From: Streptosporangiaceae bacterium
GTDB lineage: Bacteria > Actinomycetota > Actinomycetes > Streptosporangiales > Streptosporangiaceae
NCBI GenBank assembly: GCA_025934635.1
Contig: JAICWX010000126.1
Coordinates: 1-22,637 of the forward strand
Reading direction: 5' to 3'
Length of the DNA stretch: 22,637 nt
Both the position numbers and the translations under genes were made by a program. Shown piece after piece: positions 21,360 through 22,637 of the stretch. Under the pieces are notes generated by a model, which was not told the DNA's origin, did no database searches, and worked only from the letters and a program-made list of their open reading frames with translations. The stretch's first letter is position 1. The number at the start of each line of letters is the position of its first letter.

Positions 21360-22613
21360 ATGCACCGTTTGCGCGCTTACTTCAGCCTGGCTGCCGCCGT
21401 GGTAGCGTCGGCCGCCATTCCCGTGGCGGTAGCGGTCCCTGCTGGTGCTGCGGCCACGAGTTTCCTAGTGTCTTCGGCCAGGGCCAGTGCGCCTGTCGGC
21501 TCACAAGGAGAGACATTCTTTACTGATAACATCTATGTGACAGCAGGCACGAACATTGTATTGTCCGGATCATCGGACGGGCGTTCCGATTTCTGGGTCG
21601 ACGACATTCTGCAGATGCAGGTGACACATCAAGACGGCTCGTACTCTACTTATCGGGCCGACGACAGTAACAATTGCACGGCAACAAGCGTCAACACCAC
21701 GAGGCGAGTGCCACTGGGACAATATCTCCACTCTGGCGTGAATCGTATTCAGCTAACTTTTCATGACCAGTGCGGCGGTAATGACGGTAACAGTGACATC
21801 TTTCTGACGGGCGATAACCTCGCCGTTACGCCGGGCCCGCCCGTCCTTGATGCCGGCACCTTTTTCGGTATCAATTATCAGAACAACACAAGCATTACCG
21901 ACTGCACTACCGGCTTCGGCACGCACGATGCTACGGGGGCAAGCTGGATCCTGGGCGCCAAGCACTGCGCCGACGGCAGCTCTGGAAACCAGAAAGACAA
22001 TGGCAAGCTGGCCAAGTTCTCGCCAATGCTCTTCAGGTTCTACAATCCAGTGGCGAATGCCAAGGGTGCCCCGCTGGCCGAAGCCATTGCCTGCGGGAAA
22101 CACAGTTCTACGACATGCGTGGTACCGGAGCCCAACAGTGATACGGGCGATTTCTTCGCGTGGCGCCCTGATGAAGCCATAGCCTCAGACCGCGTGCAGA
22201 CCGCAGCCAGCGTCACACCGCTCCCCGTGATCCGCGACGAGCCGATCGGCGATATCATCCCCGACCAGACGCAGATCTGCCACTACGGTGCCGGCTCGGC
22301 CTTCCACGGAAAGGCCGAGAGTTGCAACACCATTTATTCGGCCGCCGAGCAGAAGAAGTTCTGCAAGTGGGCTGGCGGCTGCCAGAGCGGAGTTTACTAC
22401 GGCCCGATGGCAGGATACGGGGGCGATAGCGGCGGCCCGGTCTACATGTACAACAGCACCAGGACTGGTGTCTTCGCCGTCGGCATCGACATCTCCTCGA
22501 CTGATCCTTTCTACTACTGCCCATCAAAGGGGCAATGCACGCTGGTTTCGGGATTCATACCGATCGACACCGTCCTGCAGCGCCTCGGCCTGACCCTGAA
22601 CCAGTCTTCCTGA
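21360..22613 (+). CDS. Secreted trypsin-fold serine protease with extra N-terminal domain
   Basis: 417 aa. The N-terminus is a Sec signal peptide (MHRLRAYFSLAAAVVASAAI, cleavage probably near residue 32). Residues 40-158 form a beta-rich domain (TFFTDNIYVTAGTNIVLSGS, FWVDDILQMQVTHQDGSY, GVNRIQLTFHDQCGGNDGNS) that looks like a carbohydrate- or ligand-binding sandwich. The C-terminal part is S1-like: His in ILGAKHCADG (H202), probable Asp in DTGDFFAWRPD (D264), and Ser in GYGGDSGGPVYMY (S357). Ten or more Cys in the mature part suggest disulfides. It should cut proteins outside the cell. ATG 21360 follows GGGGGG at 21347-21352. The gene is visibly less GC-rich than all others here, which may mean recent acquisition. 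Confidence 0.88.
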   Translation: MHRLRAYFSLAAAVVASAAIPVAVAVPAGAAATSFLVSSARASAPVGSQGETFFTDNIYVTAGTNIVLSGSSDGRSDFWVDDILQMQVTHQDGSYSTYRADDSNNCTATSVNTTRRVPLGQYLHSGVNRIQLTFHDQCGGNDGNSDIFLTGDNLAVTPGPPVLDAGTFFGINYQNNTSITDCTTGFGTHDATGASWILGAKHCADGSSGNQKDNGKLAKFSPMLFRFYNPVANAKGAPLAEAIACGKHSSTTCVVPEPNSDTGDFFAWRPDEAIASDRVQTAASVTPLPVIRDEPIGDIIPDQTQICHYGAGSAFHGKAESCNTIYSAAEQKKFCKWAGGCQSGVYYGPMAGYGGDSGGPVYMYNSTRTGVFAVGIDISSTDPFYYCPSKGQCTLVSGFIPIDTVLQRLGLTLNQSS

Positions 22614-22637
22614 CCGCTAGCGCAGATCGCGGCGGGC

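Overview
The window is very GC-rich DNA with GTG starts, 4-bp stop/start overlaps, many TANNNT boxes placed 6-8 nt before start codons (leaderless-type promoters) and actinobacterial families: a SigE-family ECF sigma factor, an LCP protein with a LytR_C tail, an F420-type LLM oxidoreductase and ROK/LacI regulators. It is therefore a chromosomal piece of an actinomycete, probably a soil-type genus of the Streptomyces/Streptosporangium/Actinomadura kind; the genus cannot be fixed from this sequence. I see no rRNA, tRNA, CRISPR array, insertion sequence or phage gene.

Layout. (1) 1-5100: a carbon-uptake and regulation cluster. A lipoprotein solute-binding protein (cut by the window edge) and a PhyH-type dioxygenase run leftward. 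A ROK regulator, an SDR oxidoreductase and a LacI-family regulator run rightward. GTTTC/GAAAGTTTC elements recur before both the leftward operon and the LacI gene, suggesting a shared regulon. (2) 5075-8526: a small NIPSNAP protein, a GNMT-like methyltransferase, an ECF sigma factor translationally coupled to a single-pass membrane protein whose outer part looks like a tandem duplication of a four-cysteine unit, and a helical protein of unknown role. (3) 8741-12687: an Rrf2 regulator and a two-domain NIPSNAP protein diverge from an F420-type LLM oxidoreductase, a KstD-like flavoprotein and a VOC protein. The shared upstream region carries a near-perfect 25-bp palindrome (probable Rrf2 operator) and a separate KstR-like palindrome sitting on a leaderless promoter. 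(4) 12766-15701, all leftward: a VOC protein, a metallophosphoesterase, a metallo-beta-lactamase-fold gene that has lost its metal-binding core and frame (pseudogene), and an unknown protein. (5) 15814-18121: an unknown helical protein convergent with an LCP cell-wall ligase. (6) 18179-21073, leftward: an unknown 123-aa protein and a tight three-gene operon of a UPF0261/Tm-1-like protein, a TIM-barrel 'PEP hydrolase' family protein and a cupin. These are the two halves of plant Tm-1 as separate genes plus a cupin. (7) 21360-22613: a secreted trypsin-fold serine protease with an extra N-terminal domain, visibly less GC-rich than the rest.

The points most worth following are the split Tm-1/cupin operon, the two stacked operators in front of the LLM/KstD-like genes, the sigma factor with its duplicated-domain membrane partner, and the decayed MBL gene.
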